Assembly: GCA_029449235.1 (NCBI GenBank)
Contig: JANATG010000002.1
Span: forward strand, 2,914,001 to 2,978,000
Length of the DNA: 64,000 nucleotides
Origin: Linnemannia schmuckeri
Lineage: Eukaryota; Mortierellomycota; Mortierellomycetes; Mortierellales; Mortierellaceae
Direction: 5' to 3'
Shown here: positions 33,200 to 45,406 of the stretch, in pieces
How positions within the stretch are numbered: position 1 is the first letter of the stretch
Layout: each line of letters starts with the position of its first letter
Made by a program: the position numbers and the translations under genes
The notes under the pieces: generated by a model
The model's input: only the letters and a program-made list of their open reading frames with translations
Told to the model about the DNA's origin: nothing
Databases searched by the model: none

Positions 33200-35691
33200 A
33201 TGGCAACGAAATCAGCAGAAACAGGCCTCCACAACAATAACAATAACATGCACCACCAACGCCATAACCACAGCCACGGACACGGACACGGTCATGACCA
33301 CCACCACGACCCCAAAACAAACACATACCGCGAACGACTCCGTCAAGCCGCCAACAAGTCTAAAACACTCGAAGAAATCGTCAGCAACCCCGCTGCCGCC
33401 TGTTTCCAACCCAACGACCTCACCCGGCTCCTGGCCATGCCAACATACGACTACTCTGCCGTCAAAGAAGCCTTCAACAGCAGGCCATGTATCAAGTCCA
33501 GGAGTCGGACTTGGGCCCCACCCGCAGGGCCCGACCCTTTGCTCAAACTGAGCCAGGGAACTACAACTGCTGGGCTTACTGCACATGCTTCCACAAAGCC
33601 AACGACAACGACGATCCGAAGAGGTAGTATTGCTACGTCAGTTGAGCATTCAAAGCTGGATGCTCAGTTTCGGGTCGGATTCTCGATGGCCTACGGGCAT
33701 TCTATTGAACTCAACATGGAGAACGAGGTGATCAAGGGCGGAGACGCGATCGATTCAGGAACGTACATTTTCGACAGAGACGAATTACCTTATGCAAGCG
33801 TGATCGACAAGGACTGGCGTGGCAAGCTCTGCGAGGAATGCTTGCGCAAGTTACCGAAAGAAGATGACGATAATGCGGTACTAGAATGTAGGAGCTGCCC
33901 GCGGTTGACTGATGGTAGCGGAGGACGTGGTGAGGATCTAGATCTTGGACCAGCCAAGTTCTGCAGTCGGGAGTGTCTAGAGCAGGCATGGCGGACGTGG
34001 CACGGATACGAGTGCAAGTTCATGGAAGAACTGGATCAGTTTGAGCAGGATACCCGATTAGCTCTCAGGATCTTTTGGAGAAATAGCCAGGAAGGTGTTC
34101 GATTAGTCATTAAGGAGTCGTCAGAAACCAGCAACAATAATATCGACACACTCACCAGCAAAGCTGCAGGATTGTCTCTCAACAATATCAACAGCGACCT
34201 CAACAAAATCGACGAAGCTAACAGGAAACCTCGTGTGCATTCAAAAGACGGTTCGCAGATCTCGATACAGGAATTGTACCACAACTTTGACAGGCTGGCG
34301 CCCAAGGCCCAGATGGCATTCCTCATAAAGGCACACTACCTTCAGGAATTGATGGGTCTCTCCAAGAACGCAGCCCGAGAGTTGGCACAGATCCAGGCCC
34401 TGATTAAGTTCAACTGCTTTGCGATAAAGTCCAAAATATACCAGGACGCGGGTGATGGTGGGCGGATCAGCCATCAAGAGGAGTACGCGGTCGGATCTGG
34501 AGTGTACCTGTTGGCGTCCATGTTCAACCACAGTTGTGCGCCAAACGCGATGGTGGTCTTTGGTGTGCAGGCAAAAACTTCTCTGAGAGGCGAGTTAGGG
34601 TTTGCGAGTAGCGGTGGTAGGGGTGTTGACCCGAGAGTGTTGAATGTGCTGACGAGTAAGAGTTTGAAGGCTTACGGAAGTGTTCCTGCTCAGGTTGAGA
34701 TCTCGTATGGTCCGACAGGCGGACGCATGCCGACTGAGGAGCGGAAGGAATGCTTGCGCCAAAAGTACTTGTTTGAGTGCAATTGCTCCGCTTGCAACGA
34801 CAGGTGGGTCGTTTTTCATTGTACGGAAAGGTTTCTTGTACGACCATCTTCTGATTTCAGACGATTGACAATTACCTTTTTCATTGCTGGTATTAATTAC
34901 GCGATAGATATGCAGAGACGTTTAGGAAAAGGGTGTTCAAATGTCAAAAGGGCAGTTACGCGTGTCGACCCATGCTGGACGATGAAGACGAGTGCCCCAC
35001 TTGCGGTGAAAAAGTCGACCGCGCCATCCGTAACAAGGTGTGTTGCTATTATAGACGCGTGTTTTTATTATATTCAGTCGTCGATTGGTATTTTATGTTC
35101 TCCATATGCTCACATTTTTGGAATACCATTGAAATGATAGATGATGCAATTAATTGCACAACTCCTGGGCGACACGAGCAACCCATCACTCCCTCTCTCC
35201 AGAAGACTGACCCTCCTCAAGACCCTCGAAGTCTCTCAGTCGCGACTCTTTGTCGACACCTACATCATCTACGGTCACACCTGCGACCAACTGGCCATGG
35301 TATATACACAGTCAGGGGATTTGGGCCAGGGGGCGCAATGGTGTCGGAAGGCACTCAAGGCGGTCATGGTTAATTTCCCGCATGATTCGATTGAAGTTGC
35401 TCAGGAGACGCTCAAACTTGCCGGGTTGTTGTTTAACAAGTAAGTCCTTTGTGTTTTTCTTCCGCAATGTGGTTCTTTGTTTCTTTTCATTTTGGAACGC
35501 CGAAAACTCACACCATGGTTTTTATTATACATGCGATTGCTAGTCAACAACATAAAGAGGCACTGAAGCATGTTCAGGCGGCGATCGTTCTCTACAGAGG
35601 ACACTATGGTGCAAAGTCCAAGGAACCCGACCTGTTGGAGCTGTACAAAATGGAAGAGGTCCTCCAACCCATCGTCGAGAAGTACTACTGA
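33200..35691 (+). CDS. SET and MYND domain protein (SMYD-like lysine methyltransferase)
   Basis: Four exons (33200-34803, 34908-35037, 35141-35439, 35544-35691), phases 2, 0 and 2, give 726 aa. The first 40 residues include a His-rich run (HSHGHGHGHDHHHD). The MYND zinc finger is at about 211-277 (CEEC, CRSC, FCSREC, HGYEC). The SET part includes MFNHSCAPNA (about 440-449, the NHSC methyl-donor motif) and a later EISYGPTGGRMPTEERK, followed by the Cys-rich post-SET segment CNCSACND (about 525-532) and a second Cys pair CPTCG. The C-terminal part has TPR-like helices (YGHTCDQLAMVYTQSGDLG). This is the domain order of SMYD proteins, which use S-adenosylmethionine to methylate lysines on histones and other proteins. 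The substrate cannot be predicted. It converges on the minus-strand gene 76 bp away. Confidence 0.88.
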
Positions 35692-35767
35692 ACAACAATT
35701 AATGAAGATTCATTTATTTATGATAGTGTGCATTTTCAATGAGAAAAAAAACACGAGGCTATAATGA

Positions 35768-38700
35768 TTATCCTTGATGTGCATCTGGCTCCTGATCTCT
35801 AGTAGGAGTAGCATTCGTAGTAGCAGCGCGACTGTAGGAACTAAAAGACCCAGAGCTGGACTTTTTCATCGCACTCTTCAAAGTACTACTTCCACTACCG
35901 CTCGTAAAACTGGCAGCCCGCTGGTGTGATTGGGCACCGACAGCATTCCGAGGTAACTGGGCCGTGGACCCATAACTACGTTGTGGAGGCAGTCGAGATC
36001 CTTGGCTGCTACGGCTGGCATGGCTTCCTTGACGGCGGGATTTGACACCCTTGTCGTGGTATGGTTGCTGCTGTTGCTGAGATGCAGGGGTGGTAGCCAT
36101 GGCATCGTTCAAGGACTGTGAACTGTTGAACGGCCGCTCGCCTCGCTGAAAGGGCGATCCGCCATGTTGCTGTCCTCCGGCGGAGGGGCTGTTGGAGATG
36201 TCGCGAAAAGGGTCCTGCGGGTCGAAATCGAAGAGCCCATCGCGGTCCTGGAGATCTTGTGAAGGTGCTTGACTTTCAGAGTCCATGGGGATGCTTACTT
36301 CGTCGGGGCGATAGCGGTATTTTCCAGGACTCGAGAGAGGTCGCTGGATGATGGGCCGCTGCTGTTGGTCCTGTAAGCCAGATGCAGAGGGAGAGACAGG
36401 CTCTGGTCGGTCTGGGTATTGGAAGGGTTGGTCAATGTCGTGCAGGGGCGACATAGGCGCCTCGCGTGTGGCCGAAGAAGGTAGCTCTGCAGTCTGCCAA
36501 GGCAGCGCAGGTGGCGCGCCATCATCCGTAAACCAAGCCTCAAACTCCGCAGCGGGTGTAATAACACCAAACAAATCCTGCGACCACCGACCCAACCGCT
36601 CCAATTCCCGAATAACATCGTCCATGACCAACGCATACGCATAATAGAACACATATCGCTCATCGCTGTCCTCTGCCATGACGACCTTGTTCTGGACCAC
36701 AGGCAGCCGACGGATCTTCTGGATCAACCTCAGTCGGGCATTGTTGGCAGGTGGAAGGTACGGCGGCAGAGGGGTCTTGAGCCGCAAAGCGGAGGCAATG
36801 ATGTAGAAGTACAGGAGAACGTTTCCGACCATCTCCCTGCGCTCCCTGTTGACGGGGACAATGAAATCCCTGCGTGCGCTCTCGATCCACTCGTCTTTGG
36901 TGATGACCAACCGCATCGACAGAAACCGGTCGAGAATGTTCTGACAGCTGCCCAACATGTTCTTGTACGTGCGCACAGGGAACTTGCCCTTCAGACGAGG
37001 CTCGTTCGGCGTCTCTTCTAGTAGGGCGTAAAGTCGGAGTAGCTGCAGCTGTAACGAGAGCTCGATCGCCATAAACTCTTTGTTCATCCTGTCCATGTCT
37101 GACTCTGTCGGATCATCCTGCAGTTCCTGATGTTCGTCCGCGGGGGCTTGAAACCGTTCCTGGAACGTCGATCTTCGCAGAATCTCTTGCACACGCTCTC
37201 GAGGCCCACGGTACGGCTTTTGGGGTGGGATGACATTGACCTTGTCAAGATTTGTCGAGTAGACCGAGACGAGGCGGTTGTAAAGCCAGCTGATGTTGAG
37301 CAACAGATCGGAAAGCCCCTTACGGAGCTCCACACGAGCCTCATAAGGCCAGACGTAGCTTGTTACACCTACGCCGATAACAACGCCCAAACTGACTGCT
37401 ACAGCGCGATGAAGGGCAATGGTCCACACATAGTCGACATGGTTGGGGTCATTCGGGCTAGTATCACCTATTAGAGATCCCAATCCCCGAAGAACCTTGG
37501 AGGGAGCAAGCAGTCCACTGATCTTGTTGTCGTCATCCTCATCGTCATCTGGTGGGACGGTACCGTCTCCATGTCTGCGGTTGTACGTCTGAATCAACAC
37601 CAAGTTGAAGGCGAGCAGAGTGACTTGACCGATCCTCGGGTAGGCTGAACAAAGGACCAGGTAAAAGTTGGGCACCGCAAAGAGGAAGCAGCAGGCTGGC
37701 AGCAAGATATCGTTGGCGGGGAAGAGCAGGTAGATCATGACTCCAGCATAACATCCAACAATGGTGCCCATAATCCGGTAGATACCCACAATGTTGGTGC
37801 CACCAACCGTCGGGACCATGACGATCAACATCGAAATCAAGGCCCACTCGCCTCGATACTGGACAAAGTAAGGCCGTGTCCAATCAACGAATGCCGGGAT
37901 CAACAGAACCATGGTACTGAACGCCGCCTTGGCCGCATACTTGACCTGGAAGGATCTGAAAATGTGCAGGAACTTCCACAGGCGTGTAGACCACTTCTGC
38001 AGGAATGTTGAGGGACGGGGTGTATGCAGGGTGTCAGTTTTGTTGTGCAAGTTGGGTTTGGGGAACAGTCGCTGCTTTCGCTGGCGGCTACGTGTACCCT
38101 GGCTACTGCTGGCGTTGTTGCTGTGGGCTGGGGTGTGGCTTTGGCTGGTACTGTGTGCATGACTGTAGTGGCTCGCAGGCGGGCGATTTGCTGGCTCTGG
38201 GTCTAATAATTACCAAGCGGATCAAATTGTTAGTGTCGGTGGATGACCTTGTCATCATATCGCAGCATACGTTTTAAACAGAAAAAGCAAATTCAACAAA
38301 CGTACCATCAAAGTCGTCAAAGGCTTGTTGACGCATAACAGGCCGCCTCAGGCGCCTGGGGAATCCAGTAAGTGAGAACCAAATTCTTTTCCACCAGGGC
38401 TGCCGGTTCCTCTCAATCCACATAGGCAAACCGTCGTCGCCATCGACCAACTCCTCGACACAACTTACGAGATGGGACAGTTCCTTGGAAAACTCCATCA
38501 AGTTGAAGACAAAAAAGTACACCAGAAAGATCTGTTCTCCGACTGGCGCCTTCTCGGCCAAAGCATCCTGCTGGTTGTGCATATCTTGCACAGACTCTGG
38601 GAAGGAGCCAAAGCCCAAGTCTTGGAGGGCTGGCTCGCTCATAGGCTTGCTCATACCAAAAGGTCGTTTGAAGTGTCCAGATCGACGCTTGTTCTGATGG

Positions 38701-41452
38701 GAGTAGAATCGCTTTAGTGCTTTGGAGTTTGCTTTCTCAAAAATATCGAGCGCCTTGGCCAGGTTGATCTGCATAAGCACCAAACTGGGGTTCTTTCTGA
38801 AGGTCTCGGTCGAGACACTGGGGTGGGTGTTGGAAGTGCCAACGTCAAAGGTTGAGTCCGAAAAGATCTCGCCGCTCTCGTAGCCGCTTTGTCGGACAGT
38901 ATGCGATTGCGAAGTCCTACTCCGCGAGTTGGACCGACCAACGGCTGCCTTCTTGTCGCCGTCGGTGCTCGTAAAGATGTCTTGGAGATGCTCAATCGTC
39001 AACTTGCAGGTCAGCGCCAGGGACTTCATGGGCTTGCCGACATGCTCCAAGAACTCGATCAGATCCGCACTCGCGCTCTGCTCCTGGTCCTGGTTCATGC
39101 TCCCGATCAGACTGAAGGATGACATTCTCATACCGAAACCTAGGGGTCTCCTTCCTTCAGATCCAGCCTCTGCTCCTGTTCCTGCTCCGGCACTATTGAC
39201 TCCTGCTCCGATGACAGTCGTTGATGACTGGGGTTTGGGCAAGGGGTCCTTGAGATGTTCATCCCTCTTGAGCATGTCGTACTGCAGACCACACGAGCTG
39301 CGAAGACCGTTGAGATACTGGGCGAGGGTGTTGAGGGACTTGACACAGGCTTCGTACTTTTTAATATCTGGTCCAGGGAACTCCAACTGAGTTTCCTCCA
39401 GAGATTTGGCGAGGGCAGAGAATGACTTCACCTGAGCCTCGATAAGCTTTTGGACAGATTCAGATCCGAAGGGTGTAGTGTCCGACTCGAGCAAGAACGT
39501 CTTTGTGAGCAGTTTGAGCAGGAGTCTGAACGAGATCAACGACTTTCCCATATCCTGGCTATTGAACACATAAAGATGCGTAGAGCATTGTGAGCGCATG
39601 AGCATGATCACATTTACACTCTCGATGCAAACAACTTCAAGGACAGAATAGCTTACCGAAGTTTTTCGTGGGCGCTTTCAGGCCACAGGAAGATACTGAT
39701 GAGGGTGGAAATGGCCACGCCCAGTAACATTGACGTTGTGATAGCAAGTACTCGACTCATATTGAAGTCACCCAGACTGAGAGCTCCCTCCTTTGTAAGA
39801 GTAACCAGGATCATGATGTGAGAGAGCGTGCAAGCTATAAATGAAATTCAGTAACAAAGGGGTTAATTTACATATCAAAATGAAGGGTTAGCGTCTTTTT
39901 TACATACTTGCATATCATTTACTCCTACAACGAGGCAATCCTTATCATCCCAGTTAAGATAAGAGCATGACTTGCCTACGTTGACGGTGGGACGATTGAA
40001 GTAAGCCTTTGCATAGGCGATGATAAAGGTGGACCCTCCACCAAAGACAATAACACTGACGACGTGTCCCCAGATGTACAAGTCGCGGGAGTTGAACCAT
40101 ATGGCGCTGAGCATGCTTGCCACTGACACCAAGACTCCAAAGGTGATTGCACAGAGGCCAGCTGTTACGGCGTCGACCATACGTCCTAGAGTTTTTGCCG
40201 GGTTGAAGAATACTGCTGATGTAGCAGCCAAATGACCCGACATGCCAATGAAGGGCAGGAAGAACGGTGTGAAAGAGAGGAGGCAAGCAAAGAGATAGGC
40301 CAAGGAGGCTTTCAGGATGCGCCTGGTAGGGAGAGGAATGGCATCCCCAGAGATATAAGACCAGATGGTCTGAGAGGCGCGGACGAGATACTCTGCAGGC
40401 TTGCTACGCCTTTTAGGTTGTTGAGGGTATAATCTTGCACCGACGCCGGCAGGTAAGGTGGAGTAGTATGGGTGTTGTTTGTTGAGCAAGGGTGTGGTGG
40501 TGGAATGGTTGCGAGTGAAGGGGAAGGATGATGGAGCTGTGCCCGAGCCGCCTTGCATGCGTCCGGAATATCTTAGATGAGAATGGATGGCATCATCAGA
40601 ATGGTGGGAGGTATCGTGGTCGGATGGACCGGCTTCTTGGTATTCCAGCAGCGGACTGTGCTCTGATTCCTCATCGTTGTCGGAACTCGACCGTTCACTG
40701 CCATTGTATTGATATAAAATATGAATGAACGGATGTCAGTATGCACATCGTTATCAATTTTTGTTGATCAAAGTCTGATCATAAATCAAATGTGAGTTGG
40801 TGGCAAAATATCATCGAAATATCATCAAATGGTGCTCAGCATATGACTGATATCTACTGAGACCACAACGAATAAGACTATGATCACAAGTGAACAAAAA
40901 AAAAATAGGCTTACTCTTCGTCACGCTCAGTCGTAAGACTGAACGTCCTCTGCTTGCGGACACCGTCATCATACACAACCTCAAACTCACTAAGCCGACT
41001 CTCAGGCATACTCGTCGCCATCCACGCATTCGATCCTGATCCTGATCCTGCTCGTCGGTACTGATGGTGCGAGAAGGGTCCACTCCGCTGTGGCTGGAAA
41101 TGCACACCTGACGTACCCGTCGTCGCAACTGAGGCATTAGTTACCCATTCATCGTGCTGAGAACCTGTAGCTCCTGAAGTCTCAAGGACATGAACAAGCG
41201 ATCGGGCAGGGGAGGATCCAAACTCGTGTAGACGGCGCGTAGAGTACGACTCTGCCAGAGACCGCCCCGTTGGTAGGGGTGAGAACGAGACCGCGTTTCC
41301 GCCCGCGGTCGGTCCTACTGCTGCTTCTGTCGTAGACGTTGAAGTGGGTGAGGCGACAATGGCTATTGGCGAAGTAAGAATAGTTTCTGAGGGGACAGCG
41401 TCTCCGCTGTGGTCTGCTGCCTGAACCTCTGCCTCTGTGTCTACATGAGTGC

Positions 41453-41483
<31 letters not shown>

Positions 41484-41585
41484 GCTGTCGTTAATGTTAG
41501 TTGATTCATTGTCTGCGTTGATGAGGTCATCGTCGATGTTGCTGTTGCTGTTACTGTTACTGTTGTTGTTGTGAACATGAGCCAT
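35768..41585 (-). CDS. BRE4/ArAE-type (FUSC-like) large membrane protein
   Basis: Five exons (41585-40915, 40697-39976, 39834-39657, 39558-38306, 38202-35768), phases 2, 1, 2 and 1, give 1752 aa. Intron 2 has a GC donor (GTAG|GCAAGT). The layout is duplicated: a disordered start with poly-Asn; membrane cluster 1 at about 300-515 (LKASLAYLFACLLSFTPFFL; HVVSVIVFGGGSTFIIAYA; VLAITTSMLLGVAISTLISI); a soluble helical middle (about 525-940); membrane cluster 2 from about 1028 (AAKAAFSTMVLLIPAFVDW; EWALISMLIVMVPTVGGTNI; CYAGVMIYLLFP; AVAVSLGVVIGVGVTSYVWP). The tail is long and Gln/Ser-rich. This is the pattern of fungal BRE4 and fusaric-acid-resistance/aromatic acid exporter relatives. Probable transporter; substrate unknown. 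A GTT repeat (41455-41482) encodes the Asn run. Confidence 0.85.
41455..41482. repeat. GTT microsatellite coding for poly-Asn
   Basis: Nine or more GTT units, read as AAC on the minus strand, within exon 1 of the BRE4/ArAE-type gene. Confidence 0.85.
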
Positions 41586-42954
41586 GCGTCTGAAAATGTG
41601 GGAGTGAGTATTAAGTGGATGCAATGAAGAATAAAGTAGACGATATGGGTATAACGACGAGCGTGAAAGAAAGTAAAGAGGAGGAAGAGGGGAGAAAGAA
41701 GGGAAATAAAAGGGAACATGAATAAAGGCGCCCAAAAGGGAGTCGATAAAATGAGAGCCACAGTACCCAAATGAAGAAACCCTTCTCCCCACACACAACA
41801 CAACATGGACACACAGAACACACGCACACTACACACACAATCAAACAAACAGGCACGGAAAACACCCCTCTGCTCTTCAAGTTATCTTTTTGATTTTTGT
41901 TTGTTTGTTGAATGACATCGTCTCCTCTTCTCTTTCTCTGCCTGCTCGCATGTGGCTCGACCGCAGACCACCTTCCCTTTTGTCCCCCCTCGTCATTCGA
42001 GCAAAGCATGGAGGGAGAGAGAGAAAAAAAACCGCGCATCCCTATTCCTTTGTCTACTTTAACTCAGACACAACTCCGCATCCACTGCTTGGATGTCATC
42101 ATGTTATACCTTTCTCCTCCATTACCCTTTCATACCCTTCTTCCTTCCTCCCTTCCCTCCTCTCTATCCCTCGCTTCGAATGAAAAACAAAAATCCAGGG
42201 GACAACGTTTTCCTTCTTTTGCTATTGCTCTTGTGCTACAAAACACAAATGCACCACTTGACCATTGTTCAATCTCAGCCAGTCAACGTCGATATCACCA
42301 CTGCGTGCACAACCCCTTTTTCATTAGCCATTTGCTTATTTCCCATTGTTGGTCATTAGCATGGTGAGAGAGGGGGGGGAGCTGGCAGGTTTGTGATTCT
42401 GTGACAGGTCATGACGATGATCCTTTGTGCAATGCGTATAGCATCTAACATCCAGCCTCCTTTTTCCTTTTTGCCACAACAGCTTGTTGTAGAGGCGGGA
42501 TACTCTACTACAAAAATGAGAGAAACGAGGAAATGTTAGAAGCGGAGATGTAATTGACCCGTTGTTTGTTGTCTTTCCTCGCTGTAATGGCAAAAAACCA
42601 CATATATCTTCAAGGTACATTTTGTTATTGTTGTTGTCGTATCGTATGTACTTAAAAGATAGAGAATCTCCGATTTCAAGCACAAAGGCCACATTAACGA
42701 TACACAAAAGTCTATTATTGCTTTAGCAGAGTGTGAGATGGCGAAAGAGATGGGTGAAGGACAGTGAGATGCGATAAGGAAAGTTGTGATGACACGAGGC
42801 GCAAAAGTCAGAGAAGTCAACTATGAACGCGTTCCAAAACTCTTTTCTATATGTGATGGACATCCATGCGGCACACGACGCGAGGTTGCTGGATTCTACG
42901 ATCTGTTTTTCATTCATGTACATGTTGTAATAACAATCGTTTATTACGAATTTG
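41586..42954. other. Intergenic upstream of the BRE4/ArAE-type gene
   Basis: About 1.4 kb. The first 450 bp is purine-rich on the plus strand (CT-rich on the gene strand), as in other promoters here, with ACACAC-rich sequence near 41790-41840. Positions 42090-42180 are CT-rich on the plus strand. The remaining frames are short. The interval ends where the large inverted repeat begins. Confidence 0.45.
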
Positions 42955-43156
42955 CAGAGAACGACAGAGGGGATCAACATCAGGTGCATCAACATCGATA
43001 GAGGCCAAAACTGTCAAGGAGAGGAAGAGGGATGTCGTTGTGGAAAGCCAGCCTACGCAAACACAAATGCACATGGACAACAGGACCAGATCTGTGGAGA
43101 AGAGGAGGAGGGAGGTCTACGGGAACACAAAAAGCACAGGGATAACAGGATCAGAA

Positions 43157-43266
43157 CTATGGGGGAGAGGGAGAGGAGAGGGAGAGGAGAGGGAGAGGAG
43201 AGGGAGAGGAGAGGGAGAGGAGAGGGAGAGGAGAGGGAGAGGAGAGGGAGAGGAGAGGGAGAGGAA
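43157..43266. repeat. 11-bp minisatellite in the left arm
   Basis: Tandem AGGGAGAGGAG units (protein frames show an 11-residue periodicity). It recurs as TCTCCCTCTCC units at about 57781-57890 in the right arm. Confidence 0.85.
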
Positions 43267-44408
43267 GGCTGCTGAGGAGAACCAGTCTACGGGAAATCAA
43301 AATGCACATGGACAACAGGACCAACATTGTTTGGAAAAGAGTTGACATTGGAGGACAAGAACAAAACCATTGGTAGCATTGGTGCATGGTGAAGACACTT
43401 ACCTTGTCCCTCGACAAAGGGGCGTCTTGTCTCCAGCACCTGGTTGAACCCCTGCTCCCGTAGATGTCCTGTCCGGTTCTCACGCCGATGTCCCCATAAC
43501 CAGCGCTCTTGATTCAGTGCGGTCGGTGCCCAACCGAGGCAAAGGATAGTCGGTGCGCAACCAAGGCAAAGGATGGGCAATACATTAAACTGAAAACAAG
43601 AAAGAGAGAATGGTTAGTAAACAGCTTACTAAGCATGCATTCATCTTTCGCCAAAAATATCAATCAAACAACCAAGGTAGTGGTCATGAGGGCTGGGCGG
43701 GATTGGCCCCCACCGCACACAAAGACTGCTGTTCACGGCAGCCTGGCCAGCCAGACAGAGGAAAATGCAAGCATACCCTGAGCCATGCACTCGTTTTGAT
43801 GGGCCACCCACTAAGGCAGGGCCATTCGCCCGTCAGATGGCCCCGAGTGGCGATCCCCAGTGAGACCTCTTACCCCAAGACCATATATCGGGAAACCAGA
43901 GACAGACTAGGGGGAAAGAGGGGATGTGTGTCGGGGTTGTTGTAGGAGGTGATAGAGAGGAGGAAAAGAAGGTAACAAAGGCAAAGGAGGTGGTAAAGAG
44001 AAGGGAAAGAAGGTATTGAAGGTGAAGGGGAGAGGAAGGGGAGGGAGAGGGAGGGGAGGGAGAGGGAGGGGAGGGAGAGGGGGAAGCGTCTGTATGGTTT
44101 CCATAGGTCTTGGAGACGCACCTTGGCCAACTGGGCAGCGAAGTCATTACTACACAGTCCTTGCGAGCCCTCCCGCGCCCTGTCGTTTCCACAAAGAAAA
44201 AAAACTAAGAACAAACAGCATAAACAACATTCTACTTGCCTTTCAGGTCCTTGATCCGCTGATAGTGTCGTCGGTGTCCTTGGCAATGAACTCGTCCATT
44301 TTTTTTTTTCTTTTTCGTCCGGCTCTACACGTCAAGAGGGATAGGGTCAGATAAGAAAAAAGAAAAGAAACAAGAAAAAGAAGAAAGAAAAATATGGTTA
44401 GCGTGTTC

Positions 44409-44719
44409 TTTTTTGCATCGCTATGCAAGCAAGCGGTCAAGTAGTTGTTGTTCTTCATGAAGGTGTGGAGTGGAGAAATGTCAACGATATGCCGCAACTC
44501 TGGAAACAGGCCAGATGCGGTCCAAAGACTGCATTGTTGTGCACACACGTGGCAGAGGCCAAGAGAGCCTGGCATGCATACACAGCCATCTCCAAAGCGC
44601 CTTGAATCTATAGACGGGAATGGTACATCCGTCGGAAGATTATCATAGGGAGACGACTGCTGGCTCTTGTTCATATAGTGGGCAAACAAAGTTTTGGGAC
44701 CACAATAATATCATCACAA
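44409..44719 (-). pseudogene. Eroded coding segment in the left arm (same as 56330-56640 +)
   Basis: On the minus strand a frame with protein-like composition reads YYCGPKTLFAHYMN, then PTDVPFPSIDSRRFGDGCVC, a Cys-rich patch (CVCMPG..CHVCAQQC) and FPELRHIVDISPLHTF. It is preceded by an in-frame TGA and has no good acceptor at its 5' edge. The identical sequence is in the right arm. I do not recognise the family. It may be a relic of a transposon or host gene. Confidence 0.35.
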
Positions 44720-44783
44720 GAAGCCGACGACACTATGGCCTGTGTTGCCCAGGGTACGTTTCCCCGTCGAAAGTATCGGTCTT

Positions 44784-44815
<32 letters not shown>

Positions 44816-45330
44816 CTTTGGCCGACGCCCAACCTACTTCAGGTATGACCTTTCACATGCCATGATTTGTATTTCAGGCCCCCGCAACCAGCTCAGGCCA
44901 TGATGTTCCCGACTGGATATGCCGTCCATGCAATGAACGCATATAAAAGGCTTTCTTCAGGCCCACGGCGGCCCTGGAGAACCGTCTGCAGGTTGAGCTG
45001 CCCTGGCGATCGGGCTTCGCTGAGCATTTTCCCGTTAGGAGATTCTCCCTCTCCGTCTCCTCTTCAGAGTTAAACCCAACCCTGCATTGATTAGAAAAGA
45101 AATATTCCCTTCATAATGTGAGCCTACTCGCCTTTATTGCATCCTTGTTCCCCTGAATATCCTGTTCCATGTCTGCTCTTCCAGCCAAAGACGGCGGTAG
45201 TGGTGATCTTAATGTCCGAGAGTCCACGGTGGTTATAAGGATGAAGAACGTAAGTTATCTGGATAGTTAGATAAGAATAAATTATATAAAAGATTATGAA
45301 TCCTGTCTATATCCAAACTATAGCCCATAT

Positions 45331-45406
45331 GGAGGAGGAGGAGGAGGAGGAGGAGGAGGAGGAGGAGGAGGAGGAGGAGGAGGAGGAGGAGGAGGAGGAG
45401 GAGGAG
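45331..45406. repeat. GGA trinucleotide microsatellite (left arm)
   Basis: About 25 GGA units. The right-arm copy (TCC units, about 55643-55721) is one triplet longer. Confidence 0.9.

Noticed and set aside
41890..42367. Overlapping frames of 88-151 codons
   Set aside because: Low-complexity Ser/Pro/Leu translations of a CT-rich segment.
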